From: an uncultured Lachnospiraceae bacterium
GTDB lineage: Bacteria; Bacillota; Clostridia; Lachnospirales; Lachnospiraceae
Reading direction: 5' to 3'
NCBI GenBank assembly: GCA_905235745.1
Contig: CAJOMN010000002.1
Location: forward strand, 62,001 to 126,000
DNA: 64,000 nt
Shown: positions 36,049 to 45,890 of the stretch, piece after piece
Position numbering within the stretch: the stretch's first letter is position 1
How the letters are laid out: each line of letters starts with the position of its first letter
Program-made: the position numbers and the translations under genes
The notes under the pieces: model-generated
The model's input: only the letters and a program-made list of their open reading frames with translations
Told to the model about the DNA's origin: nothing
Databases searched by the model: none

Positions 36049-38604
36049 ATGAAAAAAAATGAATTTGACGGCAGGGGAGCCGAAGAATGTTCGGAGTTTA
36101 ACTGGGTTGAACTTTCCGAGAAGTTTGATGCCGAAGATGACACATCGGGAATGATCGGTTCGATCAGTTACACGGAACCGGAATCAAACGCAATCGTCAA
36201 TGAGACTTTATCACAGATCGTATCGGAAGATCTGAAGGTCGACACATCAGATATGGACGGCGTCAGAGAGGCTGTCGAGTCTTTTTATGCTTATGAGGTA
36301 AAGCCCGCCGGGAAAAAGAATAATCCCAAAGAGCAGGACAGTGAACAGGCAATCCGTAAATCCGTTGATGAAAAGATCATAATCAGATCCGAGGAACTGA
36401 AGAAGAAGCGCAAAACCGGGAGCAAACCCTCCGGCAGGAAAAAACCCGAAAAGGCTGCAGCGAATCCGGCACCGGCGAATGATTCTTTCAGACACGCAAA
36501 GGGTCTCGAAAAATACAGAAAAATGGGGATACTTCCCACCAAGACAGACGGCCCATCCGAGTTTCGCAGGAAATCGGCGAACTGGCGGTACGATGACGTT
36601 CCCGAAGCTTTGGTTACGGATGAAGCAATAGATAAGGCGGCCGAGGAAGAATCCTTCAAAGATAAACTGAAGAAAATGACCTCCGTCCAGTGGGGAGCCG
36701 TTGTAATGGCAGCTGTCGTACTCATAACTTCGGTCATGACTACGAACGTATATGCGCAGTACAGAGGCGAACTCAACAAGGAAACCGCTTTGACCGGACT
36801 CCCTGCTTATATCGACGATGCATCCGCAATTGCCTATTCCGGAGAGGATTACCTGACCGAAGATGTGGAAATGGAGGATGCTGCATCCCCCCTGACCGAT
36901 TCGGAAGGAAAGATACTCTCGCTTATACTTACAAGTGTTGAGAAGGATCTCAAGGTAAAGCTTGTCGATGAAGATGATACACTTGTAAAGGGTGTGGAAT
37001 GGGGAATAACGGTAACTGACAGCAAGGATAATGAGAGCAGCTACGAAGATGATGACGAGGACGGGATAATCCACCTTACCGGCATCAGTGCCGGAGATTA
37101 TTCGGTCTCGATAAATGAATCGGACTCCCTCAGCGGATATGTGTATCCTACGGTCGGTCAGAAGGTAAGCGTAAAGGCCAAGGTAGAATATAAGGTTATC
37201 GCCAATATCAAGGACGAGATCAAGAAGGAGAGCGAGGTTAACGCCGCTGCCGAGGACAATGGCAACAAAGCGGCCGATGTCGAGGTCGGAACAGCGCCGG
37301 CGGATACGGTAGAGTTTGTTGAATCCTCAAGGGAAGAAAACGGAGAGACCTATGTTGAGGCAACGGTAGATATTAGCAAGACCGAAGTGATCGCTTCGGC
37401 TGGAGATCGGCTGATAAGTGCCATTCATAAGCTCTCGGATTCTGTCAGAACCGGCTCGGAAAATGTAATTGCGGGCATCGGGATCAGGATGGTTGCCGAT
37501 GATGATCCGACACCTACGGAGACGCCGACACCTACGGAAGAACCGACCCCCACGGATACACCGACACCTACGGAAGAACCGACCCCGGTGGAGACACCGA
37601 CACCGACTCCGGTTCCGACAGCGACTGCGACGCCGACACCAACGCCGACACCAACGCCGACGCCTACATCGACACCGACGCCAACCCTTACCCCGACGCC
37701 GACACCGACGCCAACTCCTACGGTGATACCGGCAGATACATACAAGCCCGAAGCACAGCTATATGACTCTGCGAAGAACCCTCTGTATGTATATGATAAC
37801 GGAGCGTACAGACTGGCAAAATATGCCGACTACAATAATTTCTCGACCTTCTACAGAAAAGAGGTCGGCTATGTATACACCGGCTGGCAGAATATAGACG
37901 GCAAAACATATTATTACACCAAGGATCACGAGAAGGTTACCGGCACCCAGATTATCGGCGGAGTCTCCTATACGTTCAATTCGGACGGCTCGCTTGACAA
38001 CGGGTCAGGTGTTCTCGGAATAGATGTTTCCAAATATCAGCCGAGTATCAACTGGAGTTCCGTGAAGTCTTCGGGGATTGATTTTGTAATAATCAGATGC
38101 GGATACCGCGGAGCATCGACCGGCGCACTTATCGAGGATCCGTACTTCAAGAGCCATATCAAGGGCGCCAAGAGTGCGGGGCTTAAGGTCGGGGTATATT
38201 TCTTCTCCACGGCGCTTTCGGAGGCCGAGGCGGTCGAGGAAGCAAGTATGTGCGCGGCTCTGTGCAGCGGGTATGGATTGAATTATCCGGTATTCCTGGA
38301 TGTCGAGTCATCATCGAGACCGGGCTACAACTCATTGTCGGCATCAGAAAGAACCGCCAATATCAAGGCTTTCTGCCAGACTATCGCATCCGCCGGATAT
38401 ACGCCGGGGCTGTATGCGAACAAGACATGGCTGACGGAGAAGATCAATACGTCATCGCTTTCATGCAAGATATGGCTGGCACAGTATAACGCAAACGGTC
38501 CCACATACAGCGGACGCTATGACATCTGGCAGTATACGTCCAAGGGAAGCGTTAACGGTATCAGCGGAAATGTTGACATGAATAAGAGTTATCTGAAGTA
38601 TTAA
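36049..38604 (+). CDS. Membrane-tethered GH25 muramidase with long cytosolic N-terminus
   Basis: An 851-residue type II membrane protein. Residues 1-212 are charged and predicted cytosolic. One helix (about 213-235, [16 protein letters not shown]) crosses the membrane. An outside region of about 250 residues with a Cna-B-like segment is followed by a Pro/Thr repeat stalk (about 485-563) and a choline/glucan-binding-like repeat (about 596-650, [17 protein letters not shown]). The GH25 lysozyme domain spans 655-851, with [10 protein letters not shown] (Asp659) and FLDVES (Asp751, Glu753) as catalytic residues. It should cleave peptidoglycan between MurNAc and GlcNAc. GGGGAAG precedes ATG 36049. 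Its place inside the Rml/export operon suggests remodelling the wall for polymer passage or attachment. Confidence 0.92.
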   Translation: MKKNEFDGRGAEECSEFNWVELSEKFDAEDDTSGMIGSISYTEPESNAIVNETLSQIVSEDLKVDTSDMDGVREAVESFYAYEVKPAGKKNNPKEQDSEQAIRKSVDEKIIIRSEELKKKRKTGSKPSGRKKPEKAAANPAPANDSFRHAKGLEKYRKMGILPTKTDGPSEFRRKSANWRYDDVPEALVTDEAIDKAAEEESFKDKLKKMTSVQWGAVVMAAVVLITSVMTTNVYAQYRGELNKETALTGLPAYIDDASAIAYSGEDYLTEDVEMEDAASPLTDSEGKILSLILTSVEKDLKVKLVDEDDTLVKGVEWGITVTDSKDNESSYEDDDEDGIIHLTGISAGDYSVSINESDSLSGYVYPTVGQKVSVKAKVEYKVIANIKDEIKKESEVNAAAEDNGNKAADVEVGTAPADTVEFVESSREENGETYVEATVDISKTEVIASAGDRLISAIHKLSDSVRTGSENVIAGIGIRMVADDDPTPTETPTPTEEPTPTDTPTPTEEPTPVETPTPTPVPTATATPTPTPTPTPTPTSTPTPTLTPTPTPTPTPTVIPADTYKPEAQLYDSAKNPLYVYDNGAYRLAKYADYNNFSTFYRKEVGYVYTGWQNIDGKTYYYTKDHEKVTGTQIIGGVSYTFNSDGSLDNGSGVLGIDVSKYQPSINWSSVKSSGIDFVIIRCGYRGASTGALIEDPYFKSHIKGAKSAGLKVGVYFFSTALSEAEAVEEASMCAALCSGYGLNYPVFLDVESSSRPGYNSLSASERTANIKAFCQTIASAGYTPGLYANKTWLTEKINTSSLSCKIWLAQYNANGPTYSGRYDIWQYTSKGSVNGISGNVDMNKSYLKY
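37502..37735 (+). repeat. In-frame Thr-Pro repeat region (TPTP / TPTEEP)
   Basis: About 78 codons of short tandem repeats built on ACACCGACGCC- and ACACCTACGGAAGAACCGAC-like units encode Thr-Pro, Thr-Glu-Glu-Pro and Thr-Pro-Val. The repeats form an extended stalk in the muramidase. Repeat number may vary between strains by slippage or recombination. Confidence 0.9.
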
Positions 38605-38613
38605 GGAGGATTA

Positions 38614-39162
38614 ATGGGAAAGATCATAGTTGAAACCACGCCGATAGACGGTCTGTATACAATCACCCCCACGGTATTCGGGGACAATCGCGGATATTTT
38701 ATGGAGACATACAATATAGCGGATTTCAGAGAAGCCGGGATCGACTGCGAGTTTGTTCAGGACAACCAGTCGGCGTCAAAAAGGGGAGTGATAAGAGGAC
38801 TTCATTTTCAGATCAATTACCCGCAGGACAAGCTTGTACGGGTTATCAGAGGCGAAGTATTCGATGTAGCCGTGGATATGCGCAGGGATTCCGCAACATA
38901 CGGGAAATGGTACGGGGTACGATTATCCGAGGAAAACAAGAAAATGTTTTTTATACCGAAGCATTTTGCACACGGATTCCTCGTGCTTTCGGACTATGCC
39001 GAGTTCACATATAAATGCACCGAACTGTATCATCCCAATGATGAGGGCGGGATCATCTACAATGATCCCGATATCGGGATCGAATGGCCCACAGATGACG
39101 GGATGGAACTGATCTTTTCGGATAAGGACAAGAAGTGGCCTACTCTCAAGGAGCTTAAATGA
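38614..39162 (+). CDS. rmlC: dTDP-4-dehydrorhamnose 3,5-epimerase
   Basis: A 182-residue cupin enzyme. It has DNRGYFMETYNIADFREAG, FVQDNQSASKRGVIRGLHFQ (with the catalytic-type His), VRVIRGEVFDVAVDMR, and FIPKHFAHGFLVLSDYAEF. GGAGG immediately precedes the start. It converts the RmlB product to the L-rhamno 4-keto sugar. The following reductase gene rmlD is not present in the window, so the reduction is encoded elsewhere or a different 6-deoxy sugar is made. Confidence 0.95.
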   Translation: MGKIIVETTPIDGLYTITPTVFGDNRGYFMETYNIADFREAGIDCEFVQDNQSASKRGVIRGLHFQINYPQDKLVRVIRGEVFDVAVDMRRDSATYGKWYGVRLSEENKKMFFIPKHFAHGFLVLSDYAEFTYKCTELYHPNDEGGIIYNDPDIGIEWPTDDGMELIFSDKDKKWPTLKELK

Positions 39163-40142
39163 CAAAAAAGAAAACGGTCATCGCAATTGTTACTGCGGTG
39201 ATCGCAGCGCTTTTATTCTATATCATCTTTCATCATAATCCGTTTGCAAATCCTAACGAGGAAATGATCAAAAAGATCATTTCCTGCGTTATTCTTATTG
39301 CTGTATATATTGTATTCATATTCAAATATGACAAGATTGTTATCCTTCCCGTAGAGCTGTTTCAAAACCGGCAGCTTATATGGAAGCTTGCAAAGAATGA
39401 TTTTAAGACAAGGTATGCGGGATCTTATCTGGGGATAGTCTGGGCGTTTGTCCAGCCGGTCATTACCGTACTGCTGTACTGGTTTGTGTTTACGGTAGCG
39501 CTGCCGACGAGAGCGGTTGCCGTCAAAGGTGATATAGAGGTACCGTATATACTGTGGCTTATTGCCGGTATCGTTCCGTGGTTTTTCTTCTCGGAGGCGC
39601 TCTCAAACGGGACCAACGCTCTTCTCGAGTACAATTATCTTGTCAAAAAGGTTGTTTTCAAGATCAGTATCCTTCCGATAATCAAGATAATATCGGCACT
39701 GTTTGTTCACGCATTCTTTATACTGTTTACGATCTTATTGTTTACCTGTTACGGCTACTATCCCGATCTGTATACATTGCAGCTTATATACTACAGCGCG
39801 TGCATGTTTATATTTGTGCTGGGATTATGTTACATCACCTGTTCGATAATAATATTTTTCCGCGATCTGGGACAGATCATATCCATTGCGCTTCAGGTCG
39901 GTATATGGGCGACCCCGATTCTGTGGAATATTTCGACGCTGTCCCCGCGCCTTCGTATTATATTCAAGCTGAATCCGATGAACTACATCGTTGAAGGCTA
40001 CCGTGATTCGCTGATCGACAAGATATGGTTCTGGGAGAACTTCTACTCCACGGCGTATTTCTGGATACTGACCATGTGCGTGTTTGCGTTCGGAGCCATC
40101 ATATTTAAGCGTTTGAAAGTGCATTTTGCGGATGTACTGTAA
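39159..40142 (+). CDS. wzm: ABC-2 polysaccharide export permease (Wzm/TagG type) with extra N-terminal helices
   Basis: A 327-residue membrane protein of the polysaccharide ABC-2 permease family. It has the cytosolic amphipathic stretch LIWKLAKNDFKTRYAGSYLG, then IVWAFVQPVITVLLYWFVF, WFFFSEALSNGTNAL, and a C-terminal MNYIVEGYRDSLI block. Two extra hydrophobic helices (about residues 7-25 and 40-57) precede the usual six. The ATG overlaps the rmlC stop by 4 nt. It should form the channel that exports a finished lipid-linked glycan, with the ATPase encoded next. Confidence 0.93.
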   Translation: MTKKKTVIAIVTAVIAALLFYIIFHHNPFANPNEEMIKKIISCVILIAVYIVFIFKYDKIVILPVELFQNRQLIWKLAKNDFKTRYAGSYLGIVWAFVQPVITVLLYWFVFTVALPTRAVAVKGDIEVPYILWLIAGIVPWFFFSEALSNGTNALLEYNYLVKKVVFKISILPIIKIISALFVHAFFILFTILLFTCYGYYPDLYTLQLIYYSACMFIFVLGLCYITCSIIIFFRDLGQIISIALQVGIWATPILWNISTLSPRLRIIFKLNPMNYIVEGYRDSLIDKIWFWENFYSTAYFWILTMCVFAFGAIIFKRLKVHFADVL

Positions 40143-40150
40143 GGAATGAC

Positions 40151-41491
40151 ATGGGTGATTTTCTGGAACAGATTGAACAACCGAATAGCGGCATGATGCA
40201 TACCGATCATGTCAGATCGGAAAAGATATCCGACGAGATCGCGATAAAGGTGGATCACATATCCAAGGTCTATAAGCTCTATGACCGGAACCGTGACAGG
40301 CTCAAGGAAGCCTTCCACATGGGAAAGAACATCCACTGCCGGGAGCACTACGCCCTCGATGACGTAAGCTTTGAGGTATACAAGGGGGAAACCGTCGGAA
40401 TAATAGGAACAAACGGTTCCGGAAAATCAACCATTCTCAAGATCATAACCGGGGTTCTCAGTCCGTCGGCAGGGGATCTGGAGATAAACGGGCGGATCTC
40501 GGCGCTTCTTGAGCTCGGCGCCGGGTTTAATATGGAGTTTACCGGGATAGAAAACATATACTTAAACGGCACTATGCTCGGTTTTTCGGAAAAGGAGATT
40601 GACAGCAGGCTGGATTCGATCCTTGAGTTCGCTGATATAGGCGATTTTGTATACCAGAAGGTCAAGACATATTCAAGCGGTATGTTTGTGCGTCTGGCGT
40701 TTGCGGTTGCCATCAATATCGATCCCGAAATACTCATAGTTGATGAAGCCCTGTCCGTCGGGGATGTCTTTTTCCAGAACAAATGCTACAGAAAATTCGA
40801 GGATTTCAAGAAACAGGGCAAGACGATACTGTTTGTCAGTCATGATCTCGGAAGCATCAGCAAATACTGCGACAGGGTCATCCTGCTTGAAAAGGGACAC
40901 AAGATCGGCGAGGGCGACCCGAAAGAGATCATAGATATGTACAAGAAGGTTCTTGTCGGGCAGCTCGACCGGGCGGTCGATGTCGATAAAAGCTCCGAAC
41001 TGTCCGCCGGATCGAAGTGGAAAGACCTTATGCAGCTCAATCCGAACGTGGATGCATACGGAAGCGGGCTTGCCGAATTTGAGGATTACTGTACATACGA
41101 CAACAGCGGAACCATCACGAATACGATAATCAAAGGTGATGAATTCACCGTCAGGGTCAAGATACGATTCTTCGAAACGATACAGGATCCGATATTTGCA
41201 CTTTCGTTCAAAAACATGCAGGGTACCGAGATCACCGGTACGAATACGATGTTTGAAAAGATCACTACCGGAGTGTGCGAAGCCGGGAGTGAATATATAG
41301 TTACTTTTACGCAGAATATGTCGCTCCAGGGCGGCGAATACCTTATTTCACTCGGATGCGTCGGATACAGGGAAGGGAATTTTACCGTTTACCACAGGCT
41401 GTATGACGTATTCAATCTTACAGTTATCTCATCAAAGAATACTACCGGGTTTTACGATATGAATTCGATCGTTACGGTAAGTAAAGTATAG
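40151..41491 (+). CDS. wzt: ABC polysaccharide export ATPase with Wzt-type C-terminal domain
   Basis: A 446-residue protein. The ATPase part (about 30-255) has Walker A GTNGSGKST, signature YSSGMFVRLAF, Walker B ILIVDEALSVGD and the switch FVSHD. The C-terminal 190 residues form a beta-rich extension (TVRVKIRFFETIQDPIFALS, NMSLQGGEYLISLG) like the carbohydrate-binding Wzt C-domain, which in E. coli O8/O9a recognises the capped chain end before export. Plain TagH-type ATPases lack it. The gene is followed after 8 nt by a methyltransferase-kinase fusion. Confidence 0.93.
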   Translation: MGDFLEQIEQPNSGMMHTDHVRSEKISDEIAIKVDHISKVYKLYDRNRDRLKEAFHMGKNIHCREHYALDDVSFEVYKGETVGIIGTNGSGKSTILKIITGVLSPSAGDLEINGRISALLELGAGFNMEFTGIENIYLNGTMLGFSEKEIDSRLDSILEFADIGDFVYQKVKTYSSGMFVRLAFAVAINIDPEILIVDEALSVGDVFFQNKCYRKFEDFKKQGKTILFVSHDLGSISKYCDRVILLEKGHKIGEGDPKEIIDMYKKVLVGQLDRAVDVDKSSELSAGSKWKDLMQLNPNVDAYGSGLAEFEDYCTYDNSGTITNTIIKGDEFTVRVKIRFFETIQDPIFALSFKNMQGTEITGTNTMFEKITTGVCEAGSEYIVTFTQNMSLQGGEYLISLGCVGYREGNFTVYHRLYDVFNLTVISSKNTTGFYDMNSIVTVSKV

Positions 41492-41499
41492 GAGCGGGT

Positions 41500-43833
41500 A
41501 TGTCTTATATGAATCCTGACCGCATCGGAAGCGTGGTCGTTGATTACACATATTACAACGGAGAGGATCTGTACAGCGAGGGTGCTGCCGAGGACAGGCT
41601 TCTTGATTTTGTCAAAAATCATACATCCCTTGAGTATGAGCATTATATCCAGGAGACAAGATCGTGGTCGGTAATGTACCATCTGTCCTACATAAGGGAA
41701 AATGTCATCAGCTGGATCCCGATAAAGGAATCCGACAGCGTGCTTGAGATCGGGAGCGGATGCGGCGCCGTTACGGGAGCCCTTGCAAGGCTTGCAAAGA
41801 GCGTGACGTGTGTTGAACTGTCCAGAAAGAGGAGTCTCATCAACGCATACAGAAATAAAGAGTATGACAATGTGACAATCATGGTCGGTAACTTTGAGGA
41901 TATAGAAAAAGGATTGACCGAAAAGTATGACTACATAACGCTCATCGGCGTGCTCGAGTATGCCGGATCGTATATTAACGACGAAAGACCGTATACCGCG
42001 CTTCTGGAGAAACTGAAAAGCCATCTTAAGCCCGGCGGAAAGATCGTAATAGCGATAGAGAACCGTTTGGGAATGAAGTATTTCGCCGGATGCAAGGAGG
42101 ATCACCTCGGTGTTTATTTCGGGGGGATAGAAGGTTATTCTTCCGATTCGAAGGTCAGAACATTTTCAAAGCGGCGCCTTGAAGATCTGCTTGAAGCGAC
42201 CGGATACAAAAACAGCAGGTTCTATTATCCCTATCCCGATTACAAGCTGCCGCATACAATATATTCGGACGAAAAGCTTCCGGGTATCGGAGACCTGGAC
42301 ACCAATATCCGTAACTTTGATGATGACAGGCTCGTTCTGTTCGACGAAACAAAAGCGTTCGATTCCATGATAGAAGAAGGCCGTTTTCCGGATTATTCGA
42401 ATTCATTTATCGTTCTCGCATCTGTCGCGCAGGACTGGCAGAAGGATATGAACCTTCCGATATTTGCCAAATACGGCAATGAGCGTATGGAAGAATACAG
42501 GGTATGCACTCTGATAGACAGGAATCCGGAGGGAGAATACAGGGTATTCAAGGCAGCGCTTTCAACGCATGCCAATGCGCACGTAGACAAGCTGAGCGCC
42601 AATTACTCCCGGCTGGAGGAACAGTTCGGAAAAACCGGGCTTGCGCCTGTAAAGTGCTATCTGCAGAAAGGACGGGAAAGAGGAGTGGCACTGGCCGGAG
42701 TCGCATCCAAGGCAAAGGATTCGGTCAGATTTGACTATATGTCCGGGATAACGCTTGACGATTATCTCAATGAGCTTGAATCCCGGGGATGCTACCCGCA
42801 AATGGAATCGGTGATATTGGAGTACTGCAGGAAGCTTGAAGGATTAGCCGGTGTTACTGAATTCCGGCGGTCGGTCGGATTTGATGAGGTATTCGGCAAG
42901 AGAGAGTTCAAAAAGAGATATTCCGCCCTCAATCCGTGCAATTTCGATATGATCTTCTCGAATATAGTCCTGGACAGAACAGAGCTTGAAAACGGAACGT
43001 GGAACGTTCTTGACTACGAATGGGTATGGGATTTTCCCATTCCGATCCGGTTTGTGATATACAGGGCACTGTATTATCATTTCCGTAACCGGACGGATGA
43101 CGGGTTTTCGCTGTATCTGTCCAGAAAAGGAATGGATGTGTACAGCCTGTGCGGCATAGATATAGGCGAACGGATGCTTTTCAGTGAAATGGAGCATTCC
43201 TTCCAGGTATATATAATAGGCGGCGCTGCATCGCTCGAAGTCATGCAGGTTCTGATGCCGACGACTACGATCAGGATAGATAATATCGTTAAGATAGGAT
43301 CGTATCTTCGAAATCTCGACACCCCCAAGATATATTTTTCCAGAGGCAACACGTTCATGTCCGATAACCAGCTGGGAATAATAGGTCATGTCGACAACGG
43401 GCATGTATCGATGAATATTCCGTTTGAGCGGTATATCAATTCGCTCAGGATAGATCCGACCGAGTATCCGTGCCTGCTTCATATAGACAAACTGTGTTAT
43501 TCACTGAACGATGGTTTCAAGCAGGATGTCGGGCAGATAATCGTAAACGGTTATGAGATATCAAGCGGTACGTTCCTGTTTGATACGAACGATGCACAGA
43601 TCATCCTCGAAGGCATTCCGCAAAATGCCAAGTCGCTCGAAGTGGGATACCTGGTCTCGATGATAGAGGATCCGTTCTATGAGGATATCCTGAATGTATT
43701 AAAACGGGAAACAGAGCGGGCGGTTGAGGAAAAGCAGACATTTTCGTACCGTTCCAAGAGAAAGCTCGGGATCATTAAAGAGGATACATTGCCCGAAGGT
43801 TATGTAAGAGCCGATCTGGCCGATCTTAGGTGA
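41500..43833 (+). CDS. Methyltransferase-kinase fusion, WbdD-like candidate chain terminator
   Basis: A 777-residue protein with three parts. The first is a class I SAM methyltransferase (about 75-260) with VLEIGSGCGAVTGALA (81-96), an acidic CVELS strand end, and LKPGGKIVIAIEN (176-188). The second is a kinase-like domain (about 330-560) with YRVFKAALS (candidate ATP Lys351), a catalytic-loop NFDMIFSN whose Asp483 and Asn488 have kinase spacing, and VLDYEW with candidate metal Asp505. The third is a beta-rich C-terminal region of about 200 residues. WbdD, which phosphorylates and methylates the growing O-antigen end, has the same methyltransferase-then-kinase order. Neighbouring wzm and wzt fit. 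The kinase call is from motifs by eye; residues await test. Confidence 0.75.
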   Translation: MSYMNPDRIGSVVVDYTYYNGEDLYSEGAAEDRLLDFVKNHTSLEYEHYIQETRSWSVMYHLSYIRENVISWIPIKESDSVLEIGSGCGAVTGALARLAKSVTCVELSRKRSLINAYRNKEYDNVTIMVGNFEDIEKGLTEKYDYITLIGVLEYAGSYINDERPYTALLEKLKSHLKPGGKIVIAIENRLGMKYFAGCKEDHLGVYFGGIEGYSSDSKVRTFSKRRLEDLLEATGYKNSRFYYPYPDYKLPHTIYSDEKLPGIGDLDTNIRNFDDDRLVLFDETKAFDSMIEEGRFPDYSNSFIVLASVAQDWQKDMNLPIFAKYGNERMEEYRVCTLIDRNPEGEYRVFKAALSTHANAHVDKLSANYSRLEEQFGKTGLAPVKCYLQKGRERGVALAGVASKAKDSVRFDYMSGITLDDYLNELESRGCYPQMESVILEYCRKLEGLAGVTEFRRSVGFDEVFGKREFKKRYSALNPCNFDMIFSNIVLDRTELENGTWNVLDYEWVWDFPIPIRFVIYRALYYHFRNRTDDGFSLYLSRKGMDVYSLCGIDIGERMLFSEMEHSFQVYIIGGAASLEVMQVLMPTTTIRIDNIVKIGSYLRNLDTPKIYFSRGNTFMSDNQLGIIGHVDNGHVSMNIPFERYINSLRIDPTEYPCLLHIDKLCYSLNDGFKQDVGQIIVNGYEISSGTFLFDTNDAQIILEGIPQNAKSLEVGYLVSMIEDPFYEDILNVLKRETERAVEEKQTFSYRSKRKLGIIKEDTLPEGYVRADLADLR

Positions 43834-43844
43834 TCAGTGTGAAC

Positions 43845-45890
43845 ATGAGGTCTTCAAGAGAAAATCAACTGCTTGCGTATAGGCAGGAACGCTTCAGGCA
43901 GACCATGCCATACGCATACGAACTGGTCTATATGAGTGATGCGGCAGAAGACGAATCCGGCGATGCCGCGCCATCGGGCAGGATAATCCTGTTTCCCGAT
44001 GACAATGTCAATATACTCAATTTTGAAGGTATTACCGAAGACTATGTGATCTTCGTAAACCGGAGCGGAGTGTGCGAGCCCGACATGGTAAGACGCCTGC
44101 TGGCAGGCGGAAACGGCGCAGATGTTATCTATCCCGATGAGGATTATATAACGGATACTACCGCCGATATCAGTGACATTAACGCCAGGATACGCGTACT
44201 TCGTACACCGTGGAGAAAACCGGACTATTCGCCCGATACTGTCGTATCATTTCCCTATATTGAAACATGCTTTGCGATCAGAACGCACTTTGCCAGACTA
44301 GTTCCGGCCATGAAGCGCTCCCCGGAGATAGGGGATAACGTGCGGTGCCGTGATTTTCTGCTGCGTGCTCTTGAGCGTGCGCAAAGTGTCGCCCATGTTC
44401 CGCAGATACTGTATCACCGCGACCTTTCGGCGCTTACAAAAGATGTGTACGAAATAACCGATGAGCAGATATATGAGGCTCTGTATGAGCAGTATAACAG
44501 GCCGGGGTACATACTCTGCAGGGAGGCAGCAGAAAAGAGACGCGGGATAAATGTTATACCGGCTGCCCCCAAGGAAGGGCCTCTTGTCTCGATCATCATA
44601 CCGTCCAAGGATCAGCCAAGGATACTGAAGGAATGTATAAGGAATATAAGGATAAATGCCGGAAAGGTGCCGTATGAGATCATCGTAGTGGATAACGGCA
44701 GCAGCGATGAGAACCGGGACGTTACGGAAAAATATGTCACCCAGCTCCCGGGAGGGAAGGGCACATATATCTATGAACCCCGGGAATTCAACTATTCGGC
44801 CATGTGCAACCTCGGAGCCGCATCGGCAAAGGGGAAGTATCTTCTGTTTATGAATGATGACGTTGATGTGATAACGGATGATTTTCTGGAAAAACTTCTC
44901 ATATATGCAGCCAGAAGCTATGTCGGAGCGGTCGGCTGCAAGCTTCTCTATCCGGATGATATCACGATCCAGCATATAGGGGTGATGAATATCAACCGAG
45001 GACCGACCCACAAGCTGGCCGGTATGTCCGACGCAAAGGTGAGGTATTATTGCAGAAACCGGTTCGCATGGAATGTGCTTGCGGTAACCGGCGCATGCCT
45101 GATGGTAAACAGGGAAAAATACTATCAAGCAGGCGGTTTTTATGATAAAATAAAGGTCGGCTATAATGACGTGGATCTGTGCGCAAGACTTCTGGAGAAC
45201 GGTTACTATAATGTTGTCAACAATGAATGTGCGATGACACACCATGAATCTCTTGCAAGGGGAGCCGACGGGTTAAGCGACGAGAAGTCGGACAGACTTC
45301 GCGAAGAGAGGCAGGTGCTGTACAGCCTGCATCCGTGGATGACAGAGCGCCCGGATCCGTTTTACGGTTATATGCTCGATGAGGACACTATCGATATAAG
45401 ATCAGGCGCAGTCTGCGAATATCAGATCACCGACCGGCGCAACAAGACAAAAGAACTTCCCAGAGTGCCGGGTAAGAGGTCGGATAAAGCAATGATGTCG
45501 ATAGACATGTGCTCTGTTGAAAGGGCGATCGCACCGGATGCCGAAGACGCCTATGTGATCGAAGGCTGGGGCCTGTACCGTTCGTGGGATAACGCTCTTG
45601 TCAGAAAGTTCATTGTACTCATCCCGCTTGATGAATACGATACACAGCAGAAGGACTGCATTATCGCATCGGTCTGTCCAAAATACAGAAGCGACATAAG
45701 CGAAGTGTTCCCTGATGAGATAAATGTTGATCTTGCAGGGTTTGTATGCAGGATCCCGTTCAGTGCACTTGATCCCCACCGAAGGTACAGGATAGGTGTG
45801 CTGCTTCGAAAAACTACAGGACTGAAGAGCAGCAGGGTTGCTCTGGGTGATATATATGAACCGCGAAGAGGAATTGTTAAGGACGAGTGA
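43845..45890 (+). CDS. Large GT2 glycosyltransferase
   Basis: A 681-residue protein. The N-terminal 230 residues resemble a degenerate GT-A-like domain (GRIILFPDDNVNIL, VIYPDEDYI). The catalytic GT2 domain (about 240-500) starts PLVSIIIPSKDQPRILKECI and has EIIVVDNGSSDENRD, LLFMNDDVDVITDDF (DxD-type), GACLMVNREKYYQAGGF and GYNDVDLCARLLENG. A C-terminal 130-residue tail may bind partners. Start is uncertain among GTG 43830, GTG 43839 and ATG 43845; AGGTGA at 43828 fits the later two. It probably extends the chain exported by the ABC system. Confidence 0.88.
   Translation: MRSSRENQLLAYRQERFRQTMPYAYELVYMSDAAEDESGDAAPSGRIILFPDDNVNILNFEGITEDYVIFVNRSGVCEPDMVRRLLAGGNGADVIYPDEDYITDTTADISDINARIRVLRTPWRKPDYSPDTVVSFPYIETCFAIRTHFARLVPAMKRSPEIGDNVRCRDFLLRALERAQSVAHVPQILYHRDLSALTKDVYEITDEQIYEALYEQYNRPGYILCREAAEKRRGINVIPAAPKEGPLVSIIIPSKDQPRILKECIRNIRINAGKVPYEIIVVDNGSSDENRDVTEKYVTQLPGGKGTYIYEPREFNYSAMCNLGAASAKGKYLLFMNDDVDVITDDFLEKLLIYAARSYVGAVGCKLLYPDDITIQHIGVMNINRGPTHKLAGMSDAKVRYYCRNRFAWNVLAVTGACLMVNREKYYQAGGFYDKIKVGYNDVDLCARLLENGYYNVVNNECAMTHHESLARGADGLSDEKSDRLREERQVLYSLHPWMTERPDPFYGYMLDEDTIDIRSGAVCEYQITDRRNKTKELPRVPGKRSDKAMMSIDMCSVERAIAPDAEDAYVIEGWGLYRSWDNALVRKFIVLIPLDEYDTQQKDCIIASVCPKYRSDISEVFPDEINVDLAGFVCRIPFSALDPHRRYRIGVLLRKTTGLKSSRVALGDIYEPRRGIVKDE

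Noticed and set aside
37502-37735. Tandem repeat first considered as a CRISPR-like array
   Set aside because: The repeats are in frame, have no spacers, and encode the Thr-Pro stalk of the muramidase. The antisense Gly-Val frame is only its mirror.
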